Positions 1-10,975 of a stretch of 64,000 nucleotides of DNA are shown in pieces. Within the stretch, counting starts at the first letter, position 1; each line of letters begins with the position of its first letter. The notes beneath the pieces are model-generated. The model made no database searches. It saw only the letters and a program-made list of their open reading frames with translations, and was not told the DNA's origin. A program made the translations under genes and the position numbers. The stretch is from Oncomelania hupensis (taxonomy: Eukaryota; Mollusca; Gastropoda; Littorinimorpha; Pomatiopsidae), in contig CM072511.1 in the NCBI GenBank assembly GCA_036898135.1, positions 41,644,743 to 41,708,742 on the forward strand, given 5' to 3'.

Positions 1-1
1 C

Positions 2-2354
2 GCACAACGTAGGGAAGAGCGCGAAAGCCGGCCAGCGCACAGAGTTCTAACTCAAAGTAGCGGTAATAAGCCACACACGATCGGAGATCACCCATCGGTG
101 ACAGACACGGTCAAGGTCAACGGAAAAGAAGCGAACTGTCTGTATGACACAGGTCTATCATACGACGCGATAGTCAGCGAGTCTCTTGTATCGCGCGCGG
201 ACTTGACAGACAAGACAGTCGACTTACAAGGAGCAGACTTGACGAAACCGACGACTACTTGCCCAATAGCTTGGATCGAAGTAGAGAGTAGGTACGTCAC
301 AGGACGAATCCAAGCAGCTGTTTTACAGAAACCCCTGTATGATCTAGTGCTAGGTTGTAGGTATGTGTTCTTAGGCACGCCCCCAAAAACTGTAGAGATA
401 GCTGCAGTGCAAACCAGGGCCCAAGCTAAAACCCAACCACCCCAGCCCGAGTTCGCTCCGAATCCAGGACTCGAAGAGATCAAAACAGCACAGAAAGAAG
501 ACACCTCGATAGCGAAGTGCTTCCAGAAGCTACCCAAGGCGCACACACCCCCGCACAAGGGAGACTTCTACATGGAACAGGGAGTTCTACATCGACAAGG
601 AGATGGAGATCACACCCAACTAGTACTACCAGCCACCCTTCGAGCCCAAGTACTAGAATTAGGCCACAGCATGCCACTCAGCGGACACATGGGAATTGGA
701 GCCACAGTGCAGAGAATCAGCGCACACTACTATTGGCCAGGAATCACGGAGGATGTCAAGCGCTACGTGAAATCTTGCCACCAATGTCAACGATATTCCC
801 CGCGACATCACACCGTACCAGTTACCTTAGGACCATCAGTAGTAGTCGGCGTGCCATTCCAGCAAGTCTCAGTAGACATAGTAGGACCACTGCCCATGAC
901 CAAGAAGCGGAACAGATTTCTACTCACACTCGTCGACGCATGTACGATGTGGTGCGAAGCAGTCCCGTTGCCAGCGATCGACACCAAGAAGATTGCAGAT
1001 GCACTCATCGCCATCTTTACCAGAGTCGGATTCCCGGACAGCATTAGAACGGACAACGGATCTCAGTTCACCGGCCGCCTGATGCAAGACGTGTTCGAGT
1101 TGATACAAGTCCATCACATTCGCACACCACCATACCACCCCGCCAGCAACGGACAAGTAGAAAGACTGAATGGAACCCTTCTCACCATACTCAGGAAAGT
1201 CGCCGACGACAATCCAGAAGCGTGGGACACCTACGTGAATGCGGCACTGTTCGCATACCGAGAAACGCCCCATGCAGCCACAGGCTACACCCCGTCAACA
1301 TTGCTATTCGGCAGACCTCTAGCAGGACCGCTAGAAGCCCTACGCAGAAGTTGGACGGAAGCCAAGATAGACGACACACCCAGAGGTGCCACCAAGTACG
1401 TCGCAGACCTGCAGGAAACCCTCAAAGCAACGTGGAAGAAAGCTGGTGAAGCACTGAAGAAGGCAAGAGCCCGTCAGGCGAAGTACTACAACCGCCACGC
1501 GAAGGACAGAGAACTGCAAGTCGGCGATCAAGTGCTACTCTTACTTCCAAGTGGAACCAACAAGCTGGACATCGCTTGGAGAGGACCGTACCGGGTGACT
1601 GCCAAGAAATCCAAGACAGTCTACCTAGTAGAGGTGAACGGGAGAGCCCGATACCACCACATCAATCGCCTCAAGAAATACACGGACCGACCAGCGACCC
1701 CCGGCACACACACATGGATGGCCATCGCCATCGCGGAAGAAGCTCATCCGCAACTACAACAGCATCGCCGTACCACTGACAAATGGAACCCGGAAAATCG
1801 CCCCGGACAAAGTCGTATGGACAGCCGAATGCGAGACAGCATTCCAAACACTCAAGGACAGAATGACATCGGCGCCAGTACTCCACCTACCCGATTTGAC
1901 TCAGCCATTCGTTCTTCGCACCGACGCAAGCGACTTAGGCCTCGGAGCAGTACTGCTACAGCGCGACCCCAAGAATGCGGAGACGCTATTCCCTGTCGCC
2001 TACGCCAGCAGAAAATTGAGACCCGCCGAGACCCACTACGCCACGTCGGAGAAAGAATGCCTTGGACTAGTCTGGGCCATACAGAAGTTTCAACTCTACC
2101 TGTATGGGACCCACTTCACAGTTCAGGTGGACCACCAACCACTATCGTTCCTGGCAGCCTCCAAGTCTTTGAACTCTCGCCTGATGAGATGGGCACTCAC
2201 CCTTCAGGCATACTCATTCCAAATCGAGTACATCCCCGGCAAAGAGAACCACGGAGCCGACTACCTCAGTCGCCATCTCGTGGAGGACACAGCAGCTGTC
2301 GCCCACCCAACACAACTAAGGGCCACAGCACCAGAATTCGTCCCCGCCCAGTAA
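2..2354 (+). pseudogene. Gypsy-type pol remnant: protease - integrase - (RT core deleted) - RNase H
   Basis: The first reading frame is open from base 2 and starts upstream of the window. It shows a retropepsin-like motif (CLYDTGLSYDAI, near base 146). Next comes an integrase with an H-x-H...CxxC zinc finger (about 664-790). The catalytic triad is seen as SVDIVGPLP, RTDNGSQFTG and HPASNGQVERLNG, followed by a GPY/F module (WRGPYRV near 1580). After about base 1735 the meaningful frame shifts: KKLIRNYNSIAVPLT is the thumb end of a Ty3/Gypsy RT. It runs into FxxLKxxMTSAPVL and an RNase H (FVLRTDASDLGLGAVL, HYATSEKECLGLVWA, VQVDHQPL) with a stop at 2352-2354. The RT fingers and palm, including YxDD, are absent, so the integrase tail abuts the RT thumb in a different frame. 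I infer an internal deletion in an integrase-first element. The last 200 or so codons of the first frame are a shadow of the RNase H frame. Confidence 0.85.
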
Positions 2355-2510
2355 TACCCTGTCACTAGTGTCCATAGCTACCTGGCACAGCATTGCAGCT
2401 CAGGTAGAGCAACTTACTTAGTTTGTAAATAGGACCCTAGGATAGTGCAGTGTTAAACTAGGCTCTGTAGTAGAAAAAGGTCGAATCCAGTAGTCATCGC
2501 CTTTTTTCAG

Positions 2511-2520
2511 TTGAGGGAGC
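2511..2520 (+). other. Probable polypurine tract
   Basis: A purine-rich TTGAGGGAGC lies directly before the TGTCACG that I read as the LTR start. Its position after pol and next to the LTR fits the plus-strand primer of an LTR retrotransposon. It is short and contains pyrimidines. Confidence 0.4.
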
Positions 2521-2521
2521 C

Positions 2522-3945
2522 TGTCACGAATTGGCTAGTTTAAACTCTGCCTATCGACTATTTAGCATTGTGTAGCCTTTGTAACAGTAGAGAGTTAGTA
2601 CAGTACACAGTAGCAATTAAATTACAGCACACTGCGAGCCTGAGCCACACACACAGCGCAGTGACGTCAGCACTTGAGTTTTGAATATGAACATTTTACC
2701 CAATGAGAGCTTACGCAAAGCGGTTCGAGCCAGTTTGACTAGGTCCAAACCCCGCACATTTTTGGGTCAGTTGGGAGTAATACACCGAAGTGTTAACAGC
2801 TAGAAAGCTGGCAGAGAAATCTCTCTACACTTAGACCAGGAAGCAGGACTTAGGAATCGTAGAATTCTATCAAGTCACACGGGCCTGAACTTGTCAAACA
2901 GGTAAATGAACACCCTTCTGTTTCATCGTGATATATGTGTAGTATTGTTGAAATTATGTTTGAAGAATTTGCTATGCATAAATGTGAATTGTTAATCCGA
3001 ATTTGCGTGACCATGTGGAAGAGCCTACCACGAGGCGAAACACGACCGGTTACGCCGCCATGTTGCATACCATACGGAACCACTGTTGTTTAACTTATAT
3101 GTATGTTTGCAGACCAGTGGCTGTACCACTGAATGTTTATAATATTATTAATTCTGTATGTGTATAGTTAGCCACGTTTGATATTTATGTATGTATAGGA
3201 ATTTAGAGTGAGATTCCAGTGGAACCCGGAAGTAGCAGAATGTTCGTCGCTTATGTATAGAGATGTGGAGCTATCACTGAGGGCTACTTGGCTTTCAGTG
3301 AGACGCTCTGCACAAACCGATTATTCAGGGTTGTGCAGAATTTCGTCTCTTATATTACAGACGGGCAGGCGAGCTATCCAGAGCTATCCCGAGCTATCCC
3401 GAGCTATCCTGTGAACCCCACTCCACAGAAACAAGTTGGTTGAGGAACCTCTACCGCACAAGTCGGAACGAGCGACCCGGTAAAACTCCCTGTCAGACCC
3501 CACAGCGTGGCCAGGGAACCCAACTACACAACGACACAGGTGGACCAGAAGCTACCTCACAGAAGGACTTCGACCGCACCACCCGCCAGTTAAGTGTGTT
3601 ATCCCAAGTGCACTTAAACTGATCAGAACAGGACCACAGTAGTCCAACTATTCAGAAACTCTAAAACGGACCACAGTAGTCCAAATCTACATGAGATATA
3701 CTAGCGAGTGCCCGATGAAGATAGAACAGCTGCATAGACTATCAGCGATCGAACTATTAGCATTGAAAGAGACTTTTTAAGTTAGATTAGTACTTAGAGA
3801 ACCTTGTATAGAGTAGAAGAAATAAATGGGTGATTTTAACTGTTATCAAAAGGCTGGACTACATATGATTCATAGCCGTGTGAAAGCTAGTGTGACAGTA
3901 TTCTTTTACCTTTTTTCTATCTATTTCGGTACCCCAACCTTAACA
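2522..3945 (+). repeat. Probable 3' LTR of the Gypsy-type element
   Basis: The stretch begins TGTCACG and ends CCTTAACA, a TG...CA pair. It has no long ORF and holds an AATAAA at 3821-3826 near its 3' end. It contains a short run of GAGCTATCC units near 3380-3410. At about 1.4 kb it is long for an LTR. Without the 5' copy the limits are an inference, and the true LTR may be shorter. Confidence 0.45.
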
Positions 3946-4035
3946 CAGAACGAGCTAAACAAATAAATTTATTAAAGTAATTCATAGGGTGACTTACTAG
4001 CAGTTCCCACCGAATAAACGTGAGGGTCCATAATT

Positions 4036-4310
4036 CCATTGTGCAGAGCCCATAAACCCCACGTGACAACAGGTGTGGATTCGATCCGGCATCTGGGCGT
4101 TATGTGTCTCCGAATATTATTTACTTTCGACTCGGGCAACGTCTCGGGGGTTTTCTCCGGGTACTCGGGTTTGCTCTCCCAGAAAAATTTCAAATTCACA
4201 AGTAATGTTAGGTAGGTTGGGCTTGGGCGCGCCACTGGCTGCGACTACGCCTTCCCCAGGGGAGGCGGCTCAGAGTTTCCCGATAAAAAGGGATAATACA
4301 CTGTAGTAGT
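4036..4310 (+). repeat. SINE-like repeat sharing a core with the tRNA-type SINE
   Basis: It holds a weak B-box-like GGATTCGATCC near 4078 and the block GGGTTTTCTCCGGGTACTCG near 4150. The same block occurs in the SINEs at 21768 and 57052. The sequences on both sides of the block differ from those SINEs. It ends in a GTAGTAGTAG tail near 4310. This fits a composite SINE family with a shared central domain. The limits are approximate. Confidence 0.5.
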
Positions 4311-4832
4311 AGTAAAAGATATTTGTAATTATCCCATGATATTTGTAATTAACAGTTTTGGGCGCTAGTAGGCCGTAACGGCAACTATAAACCTGTTGTG
4401 TGTGTTTAGTAAACGTTTAGCAATGACATTCTCTTAGAAAAAAAAAAGTGTTGCAATGTTGTCAAGTACACCAAAGTTTCTGTAAATAGTTTGCTGCAGG
4501 ATCTGAAGGGTATAACCGATTGCAGCTGCCTGGCACGTTGTGATATTTTCCATAAAAATCAGCATTGCGGCACAAATCAAAGCGGAAAGTTCCATGCTTT
4601 GCTTTTAAGTGAAAACTATTGATAAATGGAACGTTGCAACATGCAGTAAATTAACTTATTTCATGGCTGTTGGAGTGGTAAGGTGTAGGGAGGGGAGTGG
4701 AAGGGAGGGGGGGGGGTTGAAGGGCGTGGGGCGTAATGGGAGGGTTGGTGATCGGAGTGGGATTTGGTGGCCGGGAAATAAACAAGTTAAAGGAGGGGGA
4801 AAGGAAGAACTGAGAGTGTACATACGTATTAT
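4311..4832. other. Intergenic, no gene seen
   Basis: AT-rich non-coding sequence with a G-rich stretch (about 4680-4800). No convincing ORF, splice pattern or repeat family was recognised. Confidence 0.6.
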
Positions 4833-5130
4833 TAGTTTGAATTACTCCTACATAGCGCTTTGCAAGCTCAAAGAGCTACTCAAAGCGCTAGTCAAAAACA
4901 GAAGCCGCTCAAGGCGCCAGCGTTGATTAAAGATCAGCTTCTAAAACCCCAGACCACTGAATGATCCTGGACGACCGAGGGTCAAAAGGACCTACAGCCA
5001 ACTGGGTGTGTTTATGTAGGTAATCTGGAACTGTATCTACGTCAGGATCTTGAAAGTCTGCGCGATGGAATGCATGCTCAGACTAGATCTCGGTTTGTAC
5101 TCTTCTCTCAACATCCAGAGAAATCTTGCA
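4833..5130 (-). repeat. L2/CR1-tailed SINE-like repeat
   Basis: Read on the minus strand, it starts near the conserved head (GGATG-type block, then AACCGAGATCTAG) and ends in AAAGCGCTATGTAGGAG. It is a diverged relative of the copies at 9119, 10976 and 16178, sharing the central CAGGATCTT block and the GCGCTATA-type end. Confidence 0.6.
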
Positions 5131-5496
5131 TGCACCCAGAAAGGACTTAACATTACTCTAGCAAGAAATATGAGTTCAAACGTATCCTAGCCAATTGCAG
5201 GGGTTGATGCTCACAAAATGCTTGCCTGTAATGGAGTTGCCAGGGCAAATTGTTGCATAGAGTATTTTCATGCAATCTAACATAAATTCGATGCGAAAGC
5301 ATTGCGCTCGGCTAATGCTAGTGTGATTGATTGTGATTGAGTATCGATCTCAAAAACACCTCTTGGCGAAGGATTAAGATGGATTTAATATTTCGGAAGT
5401 CTTCTATAGCAGCAAGAGAGAACAGTTCAATAATTTGCTTTCAATGTTGGTGAAAAGTAATAGATCGGGAACAGGACAGGAATGTTTTCATATCGA
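5131..5496. other. Intergenic, no gene seen
   Basis: AT-rich non-coding sequence without recognisable features. Confidence 0.5.
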
Positions 5497-5775
5497 AGTA
5501 GGTAAAGGTAAAGGTAAAGGTGGTCCCATAGCCTTGTGGCCGTAGGGGAGCGTGATGTTGGAGACCACACTTATCTTGGGCCAGCGTAATGAGGGTGATG
5601 CCCATCTCTCTCCCTCGCTGCTTTACCTTCCCCACCCTTAAGAGAGTAGGTACTCAGTCACAGTTGAGTCAACTGGGGGCGTTGTTATTTGTCGCTTCAC
5701 GGTTTGCGGTCACCCATCCAAGTGCTAACCCCACTGGACGGTGCTTAACTTGCGCTATCCGACACCCCCGGTGGA
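5497..5775 (-). repeat. 5S-rRNA-derived SINE, copy 1 (head damaged)
   Basis: The minus strand reads AAGTTAAGC...GGTTAGCACTTGGATGGG followed by TGACCGC. This matches the internal promoter half (boxes A to C) of animal 5S rRNA. The element continues through a body shared with the copy at 51395 and ends in a (TTTACC)n tail, seen on the plus strand as GGTAAAGGTAAAGG at 5500-5520. Compared with the other copy, part of the tRNA-like head is missing: the sequence passes straight from the 5S-like part to GCGCAAG. Pol III transcription is inferred. Confidence 0.75.
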
Positions 5776-6423
5776 TATACATTTGTGATAGAACAGGCTA
5801 AAAATGTCAAATGGATGGGTTACCAAAATGTAGTCCAACAAGCGAAAAAAAAAAGGCAGTTTACCGAACTATAAGCTTATGACTGGTCAGTTTTGATGGC
5901 AAATTAGTCCATTGACTTTTTTCTCATAAACAGTGGGTTTATGGTAGCGATGGATGCACTTTATGGAAACTGAAAGCAACTTACAAATCTGCGAGTTTGA
6001 AGTAAAGAGGTCCGGAATAATGAAGGACTTTGTTACTTAAGCGATTGTATTGGTGGGACAATGAATATGTCTTGAATCTTTAATCTCTTTCGACTATCAA
6101 TTCATTCAGCGCTCTGCAGGCGAAGATGAAGAAAGTTATTGAATTGTGATCCGCACCAATCCTTTCAACAATTATATATTTCACTGAGTAATGATTATTA
6201 TGTGAGAACGATTGTTTTTAGGTGTAGAGGACGTAAACTATGTCACTTTTGGGGCAAAGTATATTTGTTTTACTCCTTTTGGGAGATTTCATGGAAATAC
6301 ATTCTTTCACCAAAACGCCATGCTTTGCAGTTATGGAGTGCTGGAGGGAAATTAGGGTGGGTGGGATAGAGGAACCACCGGTAGTTTTGTCGTCGGAATG
6401 AATGCGGGAGAGACGAAAAGTGA
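5776..6423. other. Intergenic, no gene seen
   Basis: Non-coding AT-rich sequence between a SINE and the THAP-bearing transposon. No feature recognised. Confidence 0.5.
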
Positions 6424-6430
6424 ATAACAC

Positions 6431-6858
6431 CAAAGAGCTTATTACGGAAAGAGGGGGAACTTCCATTATGTCATATACAAAAATGCGAGACGCTCTCACG
6501 GATTATTTCCCTTTGCTCGGGCTGGCTATATTTCAACATCTGCTATATGAATGATCTGTGCGTGGTAACTTATTGAGCCTATGCCATTACAAAAGAACAT
6601 TTTTATGGCAACGTTTGCAAAAACCAAACTTTTAACCATCATTATTATTAACATTCCGCTACTGCTGTCTTAAAAAAAAATTTTTATGTTTACTTATTGA
6701 CATTTATTAGTTGCTTTTATGCTGCTTATGTGTGTATGTCATAGGTTCGTTTTCTGCCCAGGAATTTATTATTTTTTAATCAACGACAGATATTTTAAAA
6801 TTAAAATATGCATGACAGACTGTTTCATTTATCCGAAACTGTGTAAATCTGTAATCGT

Positions 6859-6890
<32 letters not shown>

Positions 6891-7820
6891 GAGGGGGGTT
6901 GGGGGAAGAGAGAGCTCTGTCATTCAATCAATTAATCACAATAAAGCACAATAACAAAATGCTTCACTAATAGTGTAAATTTAATTTATATCAGGTGTCC
7001 CCTTACCCTCCAACCCTCTCACCTCCCACATCACTGGCTTAATAACATCAGTCACTTCATGGAAAATAATTAATTAATCAGACAGAACAATCAGAACCTA
7101 GACTACAACATTCCACGCAATATAGATCTAATACGCAGAAATTCACAGATCAGAACAAGGACTGAGTTTTTACATTACTTTTTTTTCCCGTTTACACTCA
7201 AACGAAAAGGGATTACAACAGATCAAGGACCATTTTTGTGCCTAGGTAAGGAGTTATCTTGCACAGTATTTGATCACGAGGAGAAAACAGACTTAGTCTA
7301 ATTTAACTTGTTAACATAAGCAGTTTGACGAAGCCAAACTGCCAATCTGACATCTACTTTTGAAATATAAGCAAAAATAATTATAGTCAAACAACCTAGC
7401 AATAACGTAAACAGTGAGCGACCTGTTGAACGTAAACTGTCAGCAAGCAAACTGTTTTGGATTTAGCACATAGGTATAACATGAATCATTCAAGCCGCTC
7501 TCTGATTGTTTTAACACTAACAACACTGCAGCGGTCTTAGTTTAGGCCTACATAAACACAAACAAATGAAGTTTTTCAATTGCAATTTACCTTTCTTTGT
7601 CTCTTGGAAATTTGAAAAAGGGCTTGCCAACACAACTTTTCTTGTATCTGGTATTATGGCAATTGATGGCTGTGCAAAAGTCACCGCCCTGTTTCACTCG
7701 GTCGCCTTTTGACTTTCTGCCACGAGCCATTTTCAGCATGTCGACAAGGGAGCATAACTTGTACTTTTCGTCTCGCGGTTCTGTACCAAGTTCCACCTCT
7801 TTCTATCATTAAGCTCTTTG
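6431..7820 (-). mobile_element. THAP-bearing cut-and-paste transposon, copy A (P-element-like, non-autonomous)
   Basis: Seen: terminal inverted repeats of about 32 bp. The left end starts CAAAGAGCTTATTACGG and the right end, reversed, starts CAAAGAGCTTAATGATAG; both go on to a GGAACTT block. A perfect 7-bp target duplication, ATAACAC, sits at 6424-6430 and 7821-7827. The interior carries a THAP-domain exon on the minus strand near the right end, an (AG)n run near 6858, and no transposase catalytic core. A second copy lies at 45080-46498 in the opposite orientation. THAP plus inverted repeats suggests the P superfamily, although P elements usually make 8-bp duplications. The element is internally deleted. 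Confidence 0.85.
7591..7739 (-). CDS. THAP zinc-finger first exon of the transposon (copy A)
   Basis: The minus-strand frame from the ATG at 7739 (a second ATG is at 7730) encodes a basic leader. Next come FCTAINCHN (CxxxxC, first zinc ligands of a C2CH THAP finger) and PFFKFPRDKER, the THAP signature around the FP pair. Coding stops at a good donor (AAAG|GTAAAT at 7591/7590), so the remaining CxxH ligands would lie in a second exon. I cannot find that exon in this copy. THAP domains bind DNA and occur in P-type transposases. This reading frame is intact, unlike copy B. Expression is unknown. Confidence 0.65.
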
Positions 7821-7827
7821 ATAACAC

Positions 7828-8579
7828 TCAAGAGTGGTCGAGTGTGCCTTCGGCTTGATGCAGTTGACTTTGTGCATAAGAGACTGCAAGTTTTAGAGCA
7901 CAGGTTAAAATAAAAATCAATAGCCATGCGTCGATGATTGTGAAACACAAATGTCACAGGTAAAATTTTCGCAATGCTCTTTAGTATGCTTTGGAAATTT
8001 GCGCTAATATTACATCACCTGTAAAACTGGTATACATGCTGTATTTTCGTATGATTTAACACGGCGTTTCTTGTTTTGGCAAATGGTTTTGTACGAGCAT
8101 GAAGAAGAAGAAGAAGAAAAAGAAGAAGAAGTTAAAGCTGCATAAATGCAGCTTTAGGGTCGTCGAATAAACGGAAATGTATAGCAAAGATTTGTTGTAA
8201 ACACAACACTCATTATTGTCCAAATTACCGATATTTGTACCAGTATGTTGGTTTATAGTGATTAGGTCTATTGTAGCCTGTTTTAGCATAATTTTGTAGA
8301 AATGACGGCGAGCAAATTTAGAAAAACACTGCTCTAGAGAATCCTTCGCGTTTATATCTATTTGCTGTAATAGGCTGAATATATACTCAGCTCAAAGGTG
8401 AAAATAGGTACACATTAGCCGTTAAATGCAGTGATTACGGCTTAGAAAACACAAGCGTTTGCTCCAGATTCCCAGATTAACACACCCACAACAAAACATC
8501 TAGGATACAAGCAATGTTTTATCGAGTGCATGTATTTATATGTAATGATTATGTAAAGCGTGGTGAGTCTGGTCATAGG
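7828..8579. other. Intergenic, no gene seen
   Basis: Non-coding, with a short (GAA)n run near 8100-8130. No gene or repeat family recognised. Confidence 0.5.
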
Positions 8580-8605
8580 CTGGAGTACCCGCTATATAAA
8601 AATCC

Positions 8606-8690
<85 letters not shown>
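8580..8690 (+). repeat. (ATT)n microsatellite grown from a retroelement tail
   Basis: An uninterrupted ATT array (about 8608-8690) is immediately preceded by GCTATATAAAAATCCG. This is the 3'-end motif seen on the L2/CR1-type LINE and its SINE partners. It gives rise to spurious poly-Leu, poly-Tyr and poly-Ile reading frames. Confidence 0.8.
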
Positions 8691-8692
<2 letters not shown>

Positions 8693-9050
8693 TCTTGTAT
8701 ACTATTGTACAGTATACACAATGGATAATCTCGATCCCCAAATCCTCAGAGAGCCCATTGAGTGTAGTTTTATGAAAGGAAATAAAATGAAATGGACACC
8801 AGAAATTAATTCAACTGGGGTGAAAAACAGCTCAGTCGATAGTTTACTTACCTGGTTCGCGAGCGACCTCTGTTCGTGTCTTGATTGCGGTAGTAGATGT
8901 TTTTCACATACTTTATGTACAATTCTGCGGTATATAACAACTTTCTCTCCGTCTCTCTGTCTGTCTGTCTGTCTCTCTCTGTAACCACTGTTTCACAATA
9001 ATACAATTTTGTCCAACAAACTTCGAGGAAATATATGTTATAAAATGACA

Positions 9051-9051
9051 A

Positions 9052-9118
<67 letters not shown>
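9051..9118. repeat. (ATT)n microsatellite
   Basis: Perfect ATT array that forms the tail of the SINE-like repeat that follows, which reads on the minus strand. Confidence 0.9.
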
Positions 9119-9120
<2 letters not shown>

Positions 9121-9432
9121 GAGGATTTTTATAGCGCACTTATCTCGCCGTACTTGACCAGACTCTAGGCGCTGGCCGATACAGGATCTAACTCGAACCG
9201 CCCGAGACGCCCACCCGCAGCCTTTGGGCGTATGGTCTGACTCCCGGACAACTAAGCACTATCCTGGCCAGCAAGGGATGGGGGAGAAGGACCAAGTGCA
9301 TGCTGGGTGTGTTCTTGTTACCAGCACTCACCCGTCTAGGACGTGAGCGTCAGGATCTTTAAAGTCCGTTATGATGGAATGTATGCGACACACAGACTAG
9401 ACCTCGGTTTATACTCTCATCCGAAGGATCCA
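9119..9432 (-). repeat. L2/CR1-tailed SINE-like repeat
   Basis: The minus strand reads GGATGAGAGTATAAACCGAGG at its head, then the CCTGACGCTCACGTCC block. It ends GTGCGCTATAAAAATCCTC directly into the (AAT)n tail. The end resembles the 3' terminus of the LINE at 58421-61255, which suggests mobilisation by that LINE class. It may instead be a 3'-UTR fragment of a LINE. Confidence 0.7.
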
Positions 9433-10975
9433 AATAGGAAAGGTTTAATTTCAATAGCTATATATGACATTTTTCAGTCTATATAGTTTATAATTCAAGA
9501 GGTCATTAAGAAAAATATGTCAGTTAATTATCCTACGTTATTTTCTTTATTTTTATAGTTAGTCAATTTGCCTGATGTGAATTTAATATTATTATATTAC
9601 ATAATTTGTGTAGGAAGGTAATTCTTTTGTTATGGTGTAAATATTAGCAATTCGCAGTTGCGTTAGGCAATAGTAGATCCTCAAGTCAAATTCTTTGCCA
9701 AAATGTAACTTTAGCTTTTGTGTTTGAGATTAGGTCAAGTTATTATCAAGTCACGTCAAGATTCTTTATTACCATAAGAAGAACTAAAAATAAATTAATG
9801 AATAAACAAACAGAAAGGACATGGAATTTTGTACCTATGTGATTTATTAAGAACTTTATGGTGGGATTTATGAAGCAAAGTAATTTGTATCATAAGCCCA
9901 ATAGAAATACACAGGAAAATGGTTTAGTCATTTTGTCCAAAGAATGTTGTTAGTTTCAAGGTAAGACTAAGAAGTTATATATAAAAATTATATTTGTGCC
10001 ATGCCAATTTACCTCATAACTGCTTTAGTACGCACTAGCGGTTTAAAAAAGACGAGTACGTTGGTATTTGGCTATTGTTGATGAAACAACTACCTGCCCT
10101 AGGCAAGTCTGGCAATTACAAGGTACTCCTAACTGCACGCTGGAGTACCTTTTAGTGACTCAAGTAGACTGTTGGAGTGAGCAAACATTGTCCATTTTTG
10201 TGTCCCCTCCAACTGTATGCAACTCTACGAAACTATAAAAACGTCGTGTAGAGAACACATGAGCAAAAGGGAATTTACCGCAATTTTGAATTAACCTTTG
10301 CTGTTTGCACTGCACGTTGCAAAGGTACTTTGGACAGATTTTGCAGCAGTCATTCAGATTTTCTTATGTACACAATTCGTGCGTGCAATATAACCTACTA
10401 CGTCTCAACAAGATGGTCTTATATTCTGGTTAAAAGTCAGTATGTTCTCTGTTTTCAGTGTCATTCTCAATAACTAGTAGTTTGTGTATAGGTTTAACCT
10501 CACAGGGGGTAGCTTAGCCTGTTGGCCAACGCCAAGTGTAGATCTGATAGATCTGAAACTCTGACGCTCAAAATGGGTTTAACCGAATAATAATAACTGC
10601 TTATTTTGTTGATATATAACTTTTTTAAATGGTGTCTTGTTTCGTGGAGATTAAGACTTAAGATTAAGACTGCTTATTAGTTGATAAGCAACTTTCAAAA
10701 GAGTAGTTTTGCCTGATGACGTTTTGAGTGTGTGTGCAAGTGCTCTGGAGATCCAGAAAGAATTACAACGTACCTGCGTGAGGTATCATTTTATGGTTTA
10801 TGAACTGCCTGCCAAGTGGTGATGGTTTTGGAACTATGTGTCAACAGATAATGTAGAAGTCATTTAAGTTTCGCTTTGTATGTGGTGGAGGAAAGAATGA
10901 TAAGGGTTGAAAAATACAATCAAAGATGACGTTTCAGAAGAATAGTGCATATAGTCTTGTTGTTGTACGAACATT
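9433..10975. other. Intergenic, no gene seen
   Basis: About 1.5 kb of AT-rich sequence without convincing ORFs, splice signals or recognised repeats. Confidence 0.5.

Larger units (their letters stand above)
1..3945 (+). mobile_element. Ty3/Gypsy-type LTR retrotransposon, 3' part, internally deleted
   Basis: Seen: an open frame that is already open at the window edge carries a protease DTG motif, then an integrase, then (in another frame) the end of a reverse transcriptase and an RNase H. A short purine tract and a probable 3' LTR follow. The 5' LTR, gag and primer-binding site lie outside the window. Ordinary Ty3/Gypsy elements place integrase last. Integrase before RT-RNase H is the order described for the Gmr1-type branch. 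The copy cannot be autonomous because the RT core is missing. The right boundary is inferred from a TG...CA LTR reading and is uncertain, as the partner LTR and target duplication cannot be seen. Confidence 0.8.

Noticed and set aside
88..558. 156-codon minus-strand ORF
   Set aside because: Antisense shadow of the integrase polyprotein frame.
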